Positions 46,403-58,261 are shown, counted from the first letter of the stretch. The stretch is DNA of 64,000 bases from Orychophragmus violaceus (GCA_030180135.1 CM058231.1:27717034-27781033); one strand, 5' to 3'. Notes: generated from the sequence alone by a model not told the origin. Numbers and translations: made by a program.

Positions 46403-47099
46403 TTCTACTTTCAGTCATCAAACAATTAAACAATTTAGCCGGCAATGCATACAAGGGGGTTGAATCATCTATAATCAAATCTCCAGTTTAACAAACATTC
46501 TAGATAGACTTTACAAACAAACGAAACACATTAGATACTACAATAGCTATATTAGAAGGTTAAAACGGAAACCGAAGAGTTACGGAATAGCCCTCACCTT
46601 GGCCAAAGTCAGCTGAGAAGAAAGAACGATGAAAGTTTAAGAACGGCGATCACGAACGACGGACAAACGCGTTGACTTGCGGAATACACGTAAAGTCTCA
46701 GGTTTGACCCAATTCCTCTCGGATCCAGTCGGCGCTTTGAATCGAGGCAACTATAGCATACAATAACAGAAGTCTTCATTTTCAATATATATATATATAT
46801 ATAATATCCATCGTATATGTAAGTTCATTACTTACTATAACACAAGAATCATAATATATATATATATATATATAAGCCACATTCTTACTAACATACGCTA
46901 GTGAACGACGATAAACAAAACCATAATATTATGGAAATTGAGCGAATGATAATCACCTTAGCTTGGTTTACACGAACCAAAGATTGCATAGAGAGATCAC
47001 AACTAAAGCTTGAGATTATTGTCTCTAGAGACCCTCCGTACTGGAAACAAATCCCATATGCCCCTCTATTTATTAGACTTTTTATTAACATTTTCTTTT
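46351..47099. other. AT-rich stretch with (AT)n microsatellites
   Basis: (AT)n near 46362-46396, 46783-46803 and 46853-46874. The rest resembles LTR-element 3' DNA but has no coding region that I can identify. Confidence 0.6.
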
Positions 47100-47470
47100 A
47101 ATCAAAAACAAACGAAATTACCAAAAGACCTTATGATTTTCGTTTAATTACGTGGTAAACCAGACGGTCTACTAGAACAAAACGAAATCAGAATTCGGAC
47201 CTTAAATGAACCAAATGAACCATAAAAAATGTGGTTTACCCGATTTATCCGTGTTGGGTAACCCAGAGAGTCGGGTTAGATCCGGATAATTCAAAAAAAA
47301 AACCCCAAAAACCCCCAATTCATCTCTCTTGAAATCGGGTACCTCTCCTTTCGATTCCCCCTCTTTCGACTTTCGATTCTCCACTCCCTCTCATCTCTCT
47401 CAATCTTAACTTCCCCTATTCTTCCTTCTCCTCCGAATCGAATTCAATCACGCGAACCCTTCCGTAATAC

Positions 47471-48846
47471 ATGGCGCCCAAAACTCGTTTAGCCACCAAG
47501 AAAATCGAGGATAATCCCGACAATCCTCCTTCTCATCCGGCTATGGAGAGTGTTGTAGCAAGCCCTAAGAAGCCTACGAATGCTCCTCCTCCGGCGACGA
47601 AGAGCGGTGTAGCAAGGCTTACAACTACCACGAATGCTCCTCCTCCTCCGGCGAGCGATGTTGTTGGTACCACGACCACGAATTCGGTCGCTAATGTTCC
47701 GGGGACCCTCCTCCTGTCGTTAATGATCTTTCTATGGTCCCTTACGAAGAATCAGAAGAGGATGAGAAACAGAGCGAAGGAGATGAGAGTGAAGTAGAAG
47801 AGGATGAAGAAGATGATGACGAGGAGACAGAGAGTTCAGAAGACGAGGTCGTTTCACAGCACCCGAAACAGCAACCAACCCAGCCGAGAGTCGAGGAGAC
47901 AATGATAATCCCTTCAGAATCTACGGAAGAAGACGAGGAGGAATCCGAGAATAGCGGAGCTTCCCAATCGGTAAGTGTAAAAATACTTGTAAAACTAGTG
48001 AAACCAAGTATAACCAGGGAAACCGGTAAAACTAAGTATAACTTTTGTAGTAAAACTTGGAAAACTGAGTAAAACTAAGCACAACCGAGTATGACCGTGT
48101 AAAACTAACAATGTATTACTGGAATAACTTGGTAAAACTATTTATTTTTGCAGGAATCCGATGATGAAATGACAGTCATGCAACCTTTGAGAATGTACTT
48201 CCCCCCATCGGAGTACATGAAGAAAATAAAGCTATCAACGCGGTGCTTCTATATTGATTTTCTGGACACTCTAGATTCATTGTAGCCTAAGCTAATGACT
48301 ACCGAGAAGAAGTGGTTTGTAGAGCATCCGCAGTTCCAACATATCTTTCACCTGCCGAAACAAGGTAACCACAAGGTGATGGGCATGTGGATGCTACTCC
48401 TGCGAACCGCTTGCATCGAGAAGAGGATGGAAGTCTGGTTCGTGGTCTACGGCGTTCCGATTCGTTATGGACTGAGGGAGCATGCACTTATCTCCGGGTT
48501 AGACTGCCGCAACTACCCTGTTGACTTCAAGCGTTTGGGAGGCCTTAAGTTTGTGAGGAAACATTTTGGGAACGCCGTAGTTAGAATTCAAGATGTGAAA
48601 GATAAGCTTGAGAAAATGGGATCTTGTCCAGATAGACTGCAGATGATCGTTCTTTACTTCCTTTGCAGCGTCCTCATCGGCCAGACGAAGACTGGAAACG
48701 ATGCTACTCCGGTGGTAGATTTTTTTCTCAGAGCTGTCGATGATCTTGACTTGTGCCGTAGTTTTCCTTGGGGCAGATTCTGTTACGATCATATGGTCGG
48801 TGAGATCTCTCACACAACACAAGGTCGAGGAAGGATTAGAACTTGA
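47471..48846 (+). pseudogene. DUF1985-domain (VANC-like candidate) gene of the MULE
   Basis: Exon 1 from ATG 47471 (MAPKTRLATKKIEDNPDNPP) to 47970, Pro/Thr-rich then very acidic (ESEEDEKQSEGDESEVEEDE). A one-base loss in the G run near 47702 shifts the frame between these parts. The intron 47971-48153 has GTAAGT and TTTTTGCAG. Exon 2 (48154 on) reads MYFPPSEYMKKIKL and is broken by TAG at 48283-48285. The DUF1985 core follows from 48295: KRMEVWFVVYGVPIRYGLRE, SFPWGRFCYDHMV. As I recall, VANC anti-silencing proteins of VANDAL elements belong to this domain family; I have not verified that for this copy. Confidence 0.65.
47971..48153 (+). repeat. Motif-rich intron of the DUF1985 gene
   Basis: GTAAAACT, GTATAAC, GAAAACTGAGTAAAACT and related words recur about every 10-20 bp over the whole intron. 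Same word family as at 48961-49012, 49795-49920 and 52800-52905. Confidence 0.7.
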
Positions 48847-48960
48847 TGTTAAGTTCTATGTTCGTATTTATGTTGTTTTTGAAACTTGTTTTGGATTTAA
48901 GTTGTTTTGGAGTTGTTTTTTATTATACTATGTTGGTAATGTTTGCGGGTAAAACAATGT

Positions 48961-49012
48961 AAAACTGGTAGAACTATGTAAAACTGGTAGAACTATGTAA
49001 AATTGGTAGAAG
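48961..49012 (+). repeat. 19-bp tandem repeat downstream of the DUF1985 gene
   Basis: AAAACTGGTAGAACTATGT at 48961 and 48980, and a third partial unit (AAAATTGGTAGAAG) at 48999. Confidence 0.9.
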
Positions 49013-49094
49013 TAGGTTGTGCATTTAAGCAATAGGATAAACTCTTAAACAAGTCTTAAACATCAGGACAACATTTGGAAACATTCTAATAACA

Positions 49095-49558
49095 TTAAAC
49101 ACTTATAGCCCATTGACCTAGCAATTCCTTAAGATTTTCAATCTCTTCACCTCTTTTCTTGAGCGCCAATCCCAACTGCTCAATTCGATATTCATGGCTT
49201 TCAATCTTCACGGCCTGGGAGGAAACAATATCCCTTAAGGTAGTGGCTTCTTCCACGACGCCCCTAACCCAAAGTTTCCGAATGTGTAGCCCATTATCCT
49301 GCACATAAAAAAACTCTCCTTAAACACCGACCAGAACCAACAAATCACCAAATCATCATAGCTTACCCTGAACGCATTACAAACAAAGTGTCTCTTTCCC
49401 ACGTCAGGTTCAGGCTCCACAATGATTCGACCACCGCACGGGCATCTTGTCGGTATGCCATTGTCAACATCTGCGATGAAGCACATCCTGTCGTACTCCC
49501 TCTGCTTCTGCTTCATGTCACTGTAGTAAGGATCGGCTTCGAATTTGTCCATGTCCAA
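49095..49558 (-). CDS. GRF-type zinc-finger/coiled-coil protein, two exons
   Basis: ATG at 49558 (MDMDKFEADPYYSDMKQKQR). Exon 1 (49367-49558, 64 codons) carries RCPCGG...HFVC, a GRF-type zinc-finger core. The intron 49299-49366 (GTAAGC...GTGCAG) is in phase 0. Exon 2 (49095-49298) begins DNGLHIRKLWVRGVVEEATT, the segment that follows the finger in plant GRF proteins, then a coiled coil to the stop: 131 residues in all, no breaks. GRF proteins are frequent passengers near MULEs. It lies between the DUF1985 gene and the transposase. Confidence 0.72.
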
Positions 49559-50330
49559 GAGAATAGGGTAGAAGTTGAATTGAGAGAGTATACAATGAAA
49601 TGGGAGAGGAAAAGCGAAGGAATTAGGAGGAAAAGTAAATGTGGAGGGAGAGGACGATTCCCGATAAGGAGAGAGAATGAGCAGAAAAAGGAGGAAAAGT
49701 ATATTCTAGGGGGGCACCAAAAATATTGGTCAATTCCGGATTTTGCCGCCGAAAAAATTGTTAACTTTGAATTTTCCCGCTAAACAAAATTACACATAGT
49801 TTTACAGGAGTTTGTAGTTGTACGAAGTTTCTTAATAGTTTTACTTTGCCTGTTTTCGATATATTCAGTTTTACTGGAACTTTAAATTTGATTTTATAGT
49901 TTTACAGATTATTTTACACAATTGATCTACAAATCTAGTATCTATACGTAATAATATGTAACATTCCTCAACATATGAAAATGCATCCTCCTAACATGTC
50001 CATTGGACGAAAAATGTTCTTGAGAGTATATGAACATTGTTGGTGATTTCCAATCTGTGTAAAAATATGTTGATTGATTTTCATTCGACATATATACAAC
50101 CCATTGTCTTACACATCAAATGTGACACTACAAGTTAAAATCTCTTATAGCTATATGTTTATTATTTTCTCTAATGATGTTCATTATACTTACGATAGTC
50201 ACTTAGTTTTACACAGTATCACCAGAGTATTGACATAGAAAAATCAATGCAGGGGTTCACCAAATAGAAAACACAAAGTTATACAAAGTTAAACAAAAGT
50301 ACATTACATAACCAAATATTACACACAAAA
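49559..50330. other. Non-coding DNA with AGTTTTAC-type motifs
   Basis: No gene. AGTTTTAC, AGTTTTACTGG and similar words cluster at 49795-49920, and GTTTTACACAG occurs near 50205. The stretch lies just 3' of the transposase and 5' of the GRF gene. Confidence 0.6.
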
Positions 50331-52733
50331 TCACTCACAATCAGTGTTTGAGTCATCCCCAAATAACAGCCTTGATAGTCTACCCCTTTTATTCTGTGTC
50401 CTTCGCCGTCTCCCTCCTTCTCCAGCTGATGGAAATCTATGTATTCTCTTCCGACCCCTCGTTATCTTGTAATGCGGAGGTAGTATTTTCTTCTCTTTGA
50501 TGTAATACGGGACGTTCCATGCAGAAATATCAGGGACAGCATAGATGGACCTATAATAAGCCAATGCCCACATCTCCGTCAAATAGTATTTCGAAATCAA
50601 ATCAACGAGTCTTAATCTGTTAGCACTTGCACGAGCTCTATCGCTCTTTTTGTATATTCTGTATGCTGCTAGCGCATGTAGACAAGTGTACATCGAAATA
50701 TTGAAGAAACCACATGAGCAAGTTTTCGATTCCAAGTTCACCAAATAAACCTTTCCATCAATATCATCGACTTCGTACTCGAGCTCGAAAGTGTTTACCT
50801 CCCTCACAGTTAATGTCTTAGCAATTGCCCAATTTTGATGCACGAAGTTCTGGACCAAAGGCACGAGATTGTCTTTAACATCTCCAGCTACGGCCTCTTT
50901 CCTATGCTTGTTAAACCAATCCGAAAACTTGCGAATGATAGTATCAAGCAGTGGCATTAAGGAGTACCTCCTCGCATCAAGAAAAGTCTTGTTCAGACAT
51001 TCCGCAGAGTTACTCGTGTCCAAGTTGTATCGTTTACCTGGAAAAAAACATCTAACCCATTTTTCCTTGACGGTAGTTTCCTCCACATACTTCGCGGCTG
51101 AAGGATATCTCCTCTTAAATGTCTCGTAACGACTGTAGAACTCAGCCGCTGTGTGAGACCAACCTATCTCCTGAAACCTATCATCGACTACTGTTTTGTC
51201 TACATTACCAGCACGTGATTTCACGTTTTGGGATAAATGCCATAAACAGTACCCATGGTGAGCTTGTGGAAACACGTTTGCTATTGCATTGATGAGGCTT
51301 TGATTTCTATCACTCACAAATACCAATTCGGGCGAGTCACCTATAACGCTTTTCAACTTCTCGAAAAACCATGTCCAACTAGGTGTATTCTCACCATCAA
51401 GAACACCGAACGCTATGGGATAAATGTGACGATTAGGATCCTGACAAATGGCGAAAACTAGTACACCACCATATCCGATCTTGAGGAAAGTTGCATCAAC
51501 AATTATCACTTTCCTCATGCATGCAAACCCTTCAATGCTAGCTCCCAAAGCTATGAATAGATACTTGAATTTGTTTTCCACATCCACTTCCACAGCAGTT
51601 ACCGTTCCAGGATTAACCTGTTCTAACACGTACAGATAACGATACAACATCTTGTAGCTATCTTCCGGGCTACCACGCAAATCACAAACTGCTTGAAGTT
51701 TTCCTCTTAACGCCGTAGAGTAAGATATGTCTACGCCATATTTTCGCCTGACTAGATCAATGATGGTTCTAGGCTTTGGAGTTTCGAAGTTCCCAGGATA
51801 TTCCTCACTCAAATACGATGCAACTAGCTGTGATGAGCCTTTCATACAATCAGCGCTTCCAGTTTGATCAACACGGTTGCATGTGTGCATATTCGTGTAC
51901 GTTCTAATAGAGAATATATCCGAGTTCGGGATCCTTGCTGCTCGTAGACCCCATTTACATCTCTCAATAGAACATTTAACTACCCACCGCATTGTATCAG
52001 AATGTTGCGTAACATACTCAAAAGAGTTTTTAAATGCCAAGCTTTCTACAAACTCTATAACCGCCTTCTTATCTCGGAATTCTTGACGCACACTCAACCC
52101 TAAACCGTCTTCCCATGGCGCGACAAACTGACTACTTTCAACAACAGGTGGTACCTCACGATATTCATCACGCCTACCAGACGTATCATCCTCTTTCACC
52201 TGCTCTTCCTCTCTCACTTGCTCTTCCTCTCTCACTTGCTCTTCCTCTCTCACTTGTTCTTCCTCTCTCACTTGCTCTTCCTCTCTCACTTGTTCTTCTT
52301 GACTTGCTTGACCGTTTTCAATAAACAACGGCACAACATTATCTCCTATTTCTCCGTTTTCAACAAAAAATGTCAAGGCATTAGGTCCTACTTCTCCGAT
52401 TTCCTCATGGTCATAGTTTAAACCAGCAGAGCTTTTCCCCGCTCTCGACTGTTGCGTGGGCAGCTCCAGTCCAGTCACGACCTCCACACACAAAAGACTT
52501 CTACGGTTCTCCTTATCAACGGTCATTAAATAACCACAAAGATCTTCGTCACCAGAAATACTCATATGTTCCTCACAGCCAACCACCAACGGAATGTAAC
52601 ACAGTTCCAATCTAACCTTATTCTCATCTAACGCATGCTTCTTGTAAAGCCTATGGATTACCATCTCCAAAGTTATCTCCTCTTTAAACACTAGGCTACA
52701 CATGCGCCCCTGATATTTATAATGGATGCACAC
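50331..52733 (-). CDS. Mutator-like transposase (MURA type), intact 800-aa ORF
   Basis: Starts MCIHYKYQGRMCSLVFKEE. Order: PB1-like N-terminus (about 1-90), REEEQV repeats (about 143-180), MuDR plant transposase domain (about 213-287, FRDKKAVIEF...MHTC), MULE transposase RNase-H-like core with VDATFLK near 412, SDRNQS near 476 (first two catalytic Asp) and SNSAECLN near 577 (Glu candidate), SWIM zinc finger CSCGFF...CLHALAA (about 672-690) and a basic tail ending DDSNTDCE. It cuts and moves the element. Length and all domains are normal. No stop or frameshift is visible, so this is the best candidate for an active gene here. Confidence 0.9.
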   Translation of the reverse strand: MCIHYKYQGRMCSLVFKEEITLEMVIHRLYKKHALDENKVRLELCYIPLVVGCEEHMSISGDEDLCGYLMTVDKENRRSLLCVEVVTGLELPTQQSRAGKSSAGLNYDHEEIGEVGPNALTFFVENGEIGDNVVPLFIENGQASQEEQVREEEQVREEEQVREEEQVREEEQVREEEQVKEDDTSGRRDEYREVPPVVESSQFVAPWEDGLGLSVRQEFRDKKAVIEFVESLAFKNSFEYVTQHSDTMRWVVKCSIERCKWGLRAARIPNSDIFSIRTYTNMHTCNRVDQTGSADCMKGSSQLVASYLSEEYPGNFETPKPRTIIDLVRRKYGVDISYSTALRGKLQAVCDLRGSPEDSYKMLYRYLYVLEQVNPGTVTAVEVDVENKFKYLFIALGASIEGFACMRKVIIVDATFLKIGYGGVLVFAICQDPNRHIYPIAFGVLDGENTPSWTWFFEKLKSVIGDSPELVFVSDRNQSLINAIANVFPQAHHGYCLWHLSQNVKSRAGNVDKTVVDDRFQEIGWSHTAAEFYSRYETFKRRYPSAAKYVEETTVKEKWVRCFFPGKRYNLDTSNSAECLNKTFLDARRYSLMPLLDTIIRKFSDWFNKHRKEAVAGDVKDNLVPLVQNFVHQNWAIAKTLTVREVNTFELEYEVDDIDGKVYLVNLESKTCSCGFFNISMYTCLHALAAYRIYKKSDRARASANRLRLVDLISKYYLTEMWALAYYRSIYAVPDISAWNVPYYIKEKKILPPHYKITRGRKRIHRFPSAGEGGRRRRTQNKRGRLSRLLFGDDSNTDCE

Positions 52734-52830
52734 ACACTCTCACTCATACTATCCTGCCAAAACAAAAGCAAAAAACTCAGTACTTATAGTTGTACAAAGT
52801 TTGTTATCAGTTTTACAGAAGTTGTCCTCA

Positions 52831-52904
52831 GTTATACCAGTTTTACTAGTTATACCAGTTTTACTAGTTATACCAGTTTTACTAGTTATACATCGGTTAT
52901 ACTA
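52831..52904. repeat. 18-bp tandem array upstream of the transposase
   Basis: GTTATACCAGTTTTACTA at 52831, 52849 and 52867, with a diverged fourth unit at 52885. It lies about 100 bp 5' of the transposase ATG (minus-strand gene), in its presumed promoter. Confidence 0.93.
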
Positions 52905-53515
52905 GTTGTCCCCAGTTCTACAACAACATGAACACAAATTTGAATCGATTTAAAGATCATCCAATTACAACAACAATATACTCAATTCGTAGTCTAAATC
53001 AACCAAGAATCAATGGCTAAACAACAATGTAGCAACTCATCAGCTGAATCTACCAAAAAAATTTCCAAATCATCCCAAACGGATCCCAAACCCATTCAAA
53101 TTGAGCTGAATGCAGATCGAGGGGGAGTCACAAACCTCGGTGGGTTGACGGAGCACGACGGAGGCGGCGATTGCCAACCGGAGACGCGACGGCGCCGGCA
53201 AAACCAGTTCAGATAAACGGAGGGGATCCCAGAGGGGAAGCGGGGAAGCCTGGGATTCTATTTTTTTTTTCCAGCAAACCAAATCAAATCCCGATCCAAT
53301 TCTCTTAAACCCAATTCCAACCCAATCAAATTATAACCAATTTCGGAACCAATTCCCCCATTCCAATTTCTGATTTCTAAACAACCAATTTCATAGTAAA
53401 CCAAGGGCAAAAGCGTCAAACCACATTTCATTAAAGTGGGAAGGGTATGGGAGATTAGTTGGGGGTAGTGTAGATTTTTTCTAGAGCCATAAGGCTATAA
53501 GAGAAGTTGTCCCCT
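52905..53515. other. MULE terminal region, no gene
   Basis: No reading frame with family resemblance. The AT-rich stretch ends near AAGTTGTCCCCT at about 53505-53515, the likely transposon end. Confidence 0.5.
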
Positions 53516-54122
53516 AAAGCTTGGAACATGAAATCAATGGACACGGACAAAGAGCGAGCGATGGTGGTTCGTCTACGACGGACACCGGCATAAGAAGCGG
53601 CCATTGGTGGATCAAAAAAATGCACATGAATCAGATCAGAGGCGATTGAACGGAGGTGAAGAAAGAGGTGGCTTGCGCCAGAAGCAAACCTTATATCGTG
53701 ATCTAAGTGGCTCGGATCGACGTGAGGATGGCATGTGACAACTCCAACGATAAAAACGAAGCTCTCCGATGGATTGCTGCTTCAGGATGTCGGACCGAGG
53801 TGACGGTGTGGTGATGCACGGTGACGACGATGGTGATGTGCCGGTGGCTCGTCGTTGACGGTAAGAGATTTCGAGAATAAAACGAGGAGAAGCAAAGCAA
53901 GAAGAAGAAGAATGAGGAGGAGATGATCGATGGCTCCGTTTCCACTCCGTAAAAATTGACGCGGCTAGGGTTGGTTGCAGGTTAATGGAGAAGGAGATGT
54001 AAGCATCCATATACACTACACACGACATAACAAAAAAAGGGAATAAATTGGGCTTAATGGGCCAGAAGATGAAGAAGAAGAAAAAATTGATTTTGAGCCC
54101 AATTTAGTTTAGGGTCGTTACA
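53516..54122 (-). repeat. LTR-like sequence (possible solo LTR)
   Basis: Minus strand begins TGTAACGACCCTAAAC at 54122, a start common to plant Ty3/gypsy LTRs, directly against the copia IV RNase H break. The left limit is not defined. The 131-codon ORF inside (53636-54028) is low-complexity and not supported as a gene. It is not similar to the 5S-like LTR at 45445. Confidence 0.5.
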
Positions 54123-55266
54123 CAATCCGTAATGGTTAGAGAAGAACCGGCTAGTAACAAAATCCTTTGACCCGAATTAATCTTGAGAAAGCGTACCATC
54201 CGCAATGCAACTTCCCAATGAACATATTTCAGATATTTCATAAACTAAGTGAGAAGTTGTATAGTGTACGAAAGGTCGGTACGAGTAGTCGCAAGATATA
54301 CAAGCCGACGGTAACATGCGAGACTAGTGATATCATCACTGTGAGCCATTGTTAAGATGGTTATGATCGATAGGAAAAGCAACCAGTTTTGCTCCCAATA
54401 AACCAACTTCAGATATGATCTAACACATATTTCTATTGAGATAAATAGATTCCCACAATACCACGAGCAACTTATATACCCAGAAAATACTTCAAATCTC
54501 CCAAAATTTTTGATTTGGAAACAAGCGCTCAAATATCTTTAAAATCTTGAATTGAGAACTACCCGATATAACCATATCGTCAACAAAGATTAGATCATGG
54601 AGATGCTCACCTAATTTCAAATAGTTGAAAAGAGAGTAGTCGTAGACATTATGAGTAAAACCATAATCAATCAAGGCCGATGTAAGTTTTGCAAACCAGC
54701 ATCTATGAGCCTGACGCAAACCATAAAGTGATTTATGAAGACGTGTGAAAATTAGAAGGAAGTTTCATAAACAATTCTTTGTCAATATCACCATGGGGGA
54801 ATGTGTTATGGACATCCATCTAATGAACCTGAAAATTCTTGATGCAACAACTTTATGAAAAAATACGCACAATGGTCATTTTAATAACCTGTACAAATTT
54901 CTCCTCAAAATATTTCCCTTCAATTAGGTTGCTACCAAAGACAACCAAGTGTGCTTTATACCTTTCAAGACTTTTATCATACCGATATTTAATCGTATAA
55001 AACCACTTAGATCTGATTGCTTTCTTCCCCATAGGAAACATTTCAACAGTCCAAGTTTGTTGATGTTCCAAAAAATCAATATCGATATACATAGCATTGA
55101 TAATGTGTTCATCAACAACAGCTTGGGAGTAATTCTTCGGAATAGTCATACTCATAATAGCAGTAAGATATATGCAGTGTGATTCGGAGAAACAGTCACA
55201 ACTGACGTACTCATCAATCTGATACATACATGAGGAAGTCGTAGGAGATGAAGACGATGGACTCAC
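54123..55266 (-). pseudogene. copia IV reverse transcriptase, decayed
   Basis: 54853-55266 contains KAIRSKWFYTIKYRYDKSLE (RT start); 54492-54719 contains RQAHRCWFAKLTSALIDYGF and IFVDDMVISGS (catalytic FVDD); 54245-54532 carries SLACYRRLVYLATTRTDLSY; it ends with HWEVALRMVRFLK...LTITDC at the insertion. There are at least four frame breaks. Confidence 0.75.
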
Positions 55267-57102
55267 TGTTGTAGCAAGAAATAGTCATGTAAATGAGCAT
55301 GTAATTGCTTCAGTAGTATAGCACAACCAAGTTCAGGTTCATGTATTGGCGGAGATAATTCCGTAACTGTTGATATCATAGTGTTGTAAAATCTCGAGTG
55401 AACCCTAGAAGATAGAACGTCTTGCGGAATACTTAGAGAGAAACGATATTGAGGCAAATACCTTTTTGTCTAGGGTTTCTATATTTCGTGTGTGTTAATA
55501 TTTACAAACCCTTGAACCCTTTATATATTGCCCCAAAACCTGATACAATAGACAATAGAAAACCTAACGAGATCTTTTCATTCTCTCGATACAAGGGGAA
55601 ACTAAACCGCCATAGTGTACCGTCCCGTGACATTCCTTGCTCACTCAAGAAAGGCCCCTTTGCAGTATCTTGAGATTTAAGTCACCTTAGAATAACACAT
55701 AGTAATGGCGACGTCGAATAATCAGTCGGAGTTACAGTCGGTGCTGAAGAGGCGGAAGCGAGATAAGTAAAATCATACTTGTCGGTAGCATACTTTGATG
55801 GTCCAAATGTCGACTGGAGCGCAAGTGAGAGTGTCAACGGAGAAGATGACACTATGGTGTCGCGAACGGGAACTTGTCTTAAAAAAATATCACATCCCAA
55901 GAAACAATAATCTTCTAAGTTTCTAAGTCGAAAACTCTACATCCCTTTTTATCAAAAGGGTACTCGAGAAAGATATATGGCTTGCTACGACTTGCAAACT
56001 TATCTCTCTTAGTGTGATGATTATATACGTAGCATAAACATTTAAAGGCGTGAAGATGAGTAAGAAGTTGTGGACGTTTATATAACATTTCAAACGGCGT
56101 TTAACCACCAAGAGTAGTAGATGGTGTACGATTAATAACATAACCCACAACTAAAATGCATTGGCCTCAAAATTCCAACAGAAGTGAGGCTTGAAACCGC
56201 ATAGCACGACCAATATTCAGAACATGGCGATGCTTCTGTTAGATCCTGCCATTTTTTTAGGAGTAACATCGCATGATTTCCCGTGTATGATGCCAGACTC
56301 GCAAAAGAAATACATGAGGCATACGAATTAAAAATCGTTATCACTTCTAACGGATTTCACTTGTGTTCCAAATTACCTCTCAACCATTTTGATAAAACTT
56401 GATATTTTTGGTGCATGTATTTTGTCAAGTAGGAGACAAATCCACAGTGCACGAGAATATACATCAAGAATAGTTAAGAAATATCGAGATCCACACAAAG
56501 CTGGAGTCTAATAAGGGTTTTAAAGATCACAATGAACAACTTGAAAACATCAGTCGTTTTATTCAAGCTTTGAAAAAAAGAAACATGATATTTTTCAACA
56601 CGATTACAAATGTCACACCCCTTTGAATCATAACCACTACTAGTACTTAAATCCGGAAATGATAACAACTCCATAGCTTTAGATGCAGGATGTCCTATAG
56701 ACGTCTATTTCAAACATCCAAAGAAGGCTTCCAAGAGATGTGCATAACAGCCGCGACATCGACACTTCAAAAGAAATACAAGCCACTCTCCTGTACACCT
56801 ACTGCAATAAAAGTCCTGGTAATGCTCTCATGGATCACACACAACTTGTAAGTGATTGGGAAAGCACATGCTCTATCTCGATTGAGCTGAGAAACGGAGA
56901 TCAAATGACAATGTAAGCCATCGACAAAAAACACATTCTGAAGATTCAAATTTGAACCCAATTGTATTGTTCTTTGCTCATTCGCTAGGGTGAACCGAAC
57001 ATCCAATACTTTGATCAAAACCGGAAACATATCATATATCTCAACAACGGCGCTAAGTGACCTTGTCATATGATTTGATGCGCCTATTTTTAGAATGAAA
57101 TA
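55267..57102 (-). pseudogene. copia IV integrase and protease region, decayed
   Basis: 56767-57069 reads HCHLISVSQLNRDRACAFPI, the end of the protease/start of GAG-pre-integrase of copia. 56474-56674 and 55682-56344 cover integrase with many stops; I can only follow short pieces. Identification depends mainly on position between gag and RT. Confidence 0.6.
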
Positions 57103-58133
57103 TTAGTTAGAAATCATACAAGATAGTTTGGTGTTGGAAGGTTGTTCGCGTTCTTGAAGAAAAGAGACAAGATGCTTCCATTGCGTATCTCTTAACCTGC
57201 AAAGACTAGTACGATCTGTGTTAGTGACTACCAAGTTCACGGAGGTCGTCCGAATTTCCTCGATCAGATTTGCACGATGAAAATAGCCACTCCAATGACC
57301 CGGATTCTGATGAGAAGAGCCATGAACTTTGCATAAATTCCTCCTTTTGTTCCACCACTGGAAATATCCCAATTTTTGGAAACGGTTGTTTGTGAGATTT
57401 CACGTCTTGCCGCTGTGAGTACATACTAATCGAAAGGAAGATGTAGGAACCGAAGAGAGCGAGCTGAAGTTTGTACATCAAAGCTCATTTCTTCAGCCCG
57501 CTCTGCGAGCTACCTACTCGCAAGCTTGGACTCTTCATCTTGAGTAAGGATATGATATGCTTCATCAAGGTATGGAAATGGATCGCGAAAGATAATCGAT
57601 GATTTTGTAGCACCAAACATTTTCTCATCTATACCCATCAAGAATTGATGTAGCTTATCCTCTTCTTTTCCTTTTGAATTTTCTCCATTGTTTTGGCCCT
57701 TTGATAATCGGCCAAATTTCGCCATGACTTTTTCAACTTACCGTAATATTCATGCAACGTGAGTCCTTTCTCATGGCAGTTTGATAACTCGGCTTTGATT
57801 CTATGAACATGTTACCCATTTCTAACAGAGAAACATTTATAAATGTGTGTCCACAGATTGCTAGCAATTTCATGATTAGAGATGGAGGTGCGAAGATTTT
57901 CTTTAACCGTCGACTTCAACCATGAGATAATCGTACATTGTTTGCCCACAAGCCTCATTATCCAGAGAATCTTCTGCTGGTTGTGGTGTGATGTCGTCCA
58001 CAAAGCCAAACTTCTTATGTGCATTCAAAGCAAGGCGTATATTCATAGACCATTTATCGTAATTTGGTCCACGATAGTGGCTGCGAGATGACACTACCAG
58101 GATTATCATCAGAAGAGAGATCATAGGGATCAA
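57103..58133 (-). pseudogene. copia IV gag, decayed
   Basis: 57903-58133 reads GPNYDKWSMNIRLALNAHKK and DDITPQPAEDSLDNEA, the copia gag start (residues YxxWSxxxRxALxxKxKxGFxDG in relatives). 57812-58024 has WLKSTVKENLRTSISNHEIA; 57510-57725 gives the C-terminal helix (LHQFLMGIDEKMFGATKSSI). Frameshifts separate the pieces. Confidence 0.7.
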
Positions 58134-58261
58134 TGGTGCAATGTCCGCTTACATTAGGATTTGTTAACATTGTATTTTGATTGTCCATGTTTCAAAAAAA
58201 TTGTAACGAGATGTAGGTCAAGCAAAAGAAAAGAAACACATATCGACGCAAGAGAAAAACT

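Larger units (their letters stand above)
47100..53515. mobile_element. VANDAL-like Mutator (MULE) transposon I
   Basis: Contains a DUF1985-type gene (plus), a GRF zinc-finger gene (minus) and a MURA-type transposase (minus), separated by non-coding DNA rich in GTAAAACT/AGTTTTAC motifs. No long terminal inverted repeats are apparent, which fits the VANDAL group. The right end is put near 53515 (minus strand begins AGGGGACAACTTCTC), where the AT-rich terminal-type sequence stops; the left end is uncertain. Confidence 0.65.

Noticed and set aside
52115..52324. Plus-strand ORF LPLSLALPLSL
   Set aside because: Shadow of the transposase REEEQV minisatellite on the other strand.
53636..54028. 131-codon minus-strand ORF
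   Set aside because: Ser/Pro-rich, inside LTR-like DNA, no family resemblance and no regulatory context.
45445..54122. One single LTR element spanning the whole block between the halves of copia IV
   Set aside because: The sequences at the two ends are not similar to each other, so they are not the two LTRs of one element; the block is probably composite.
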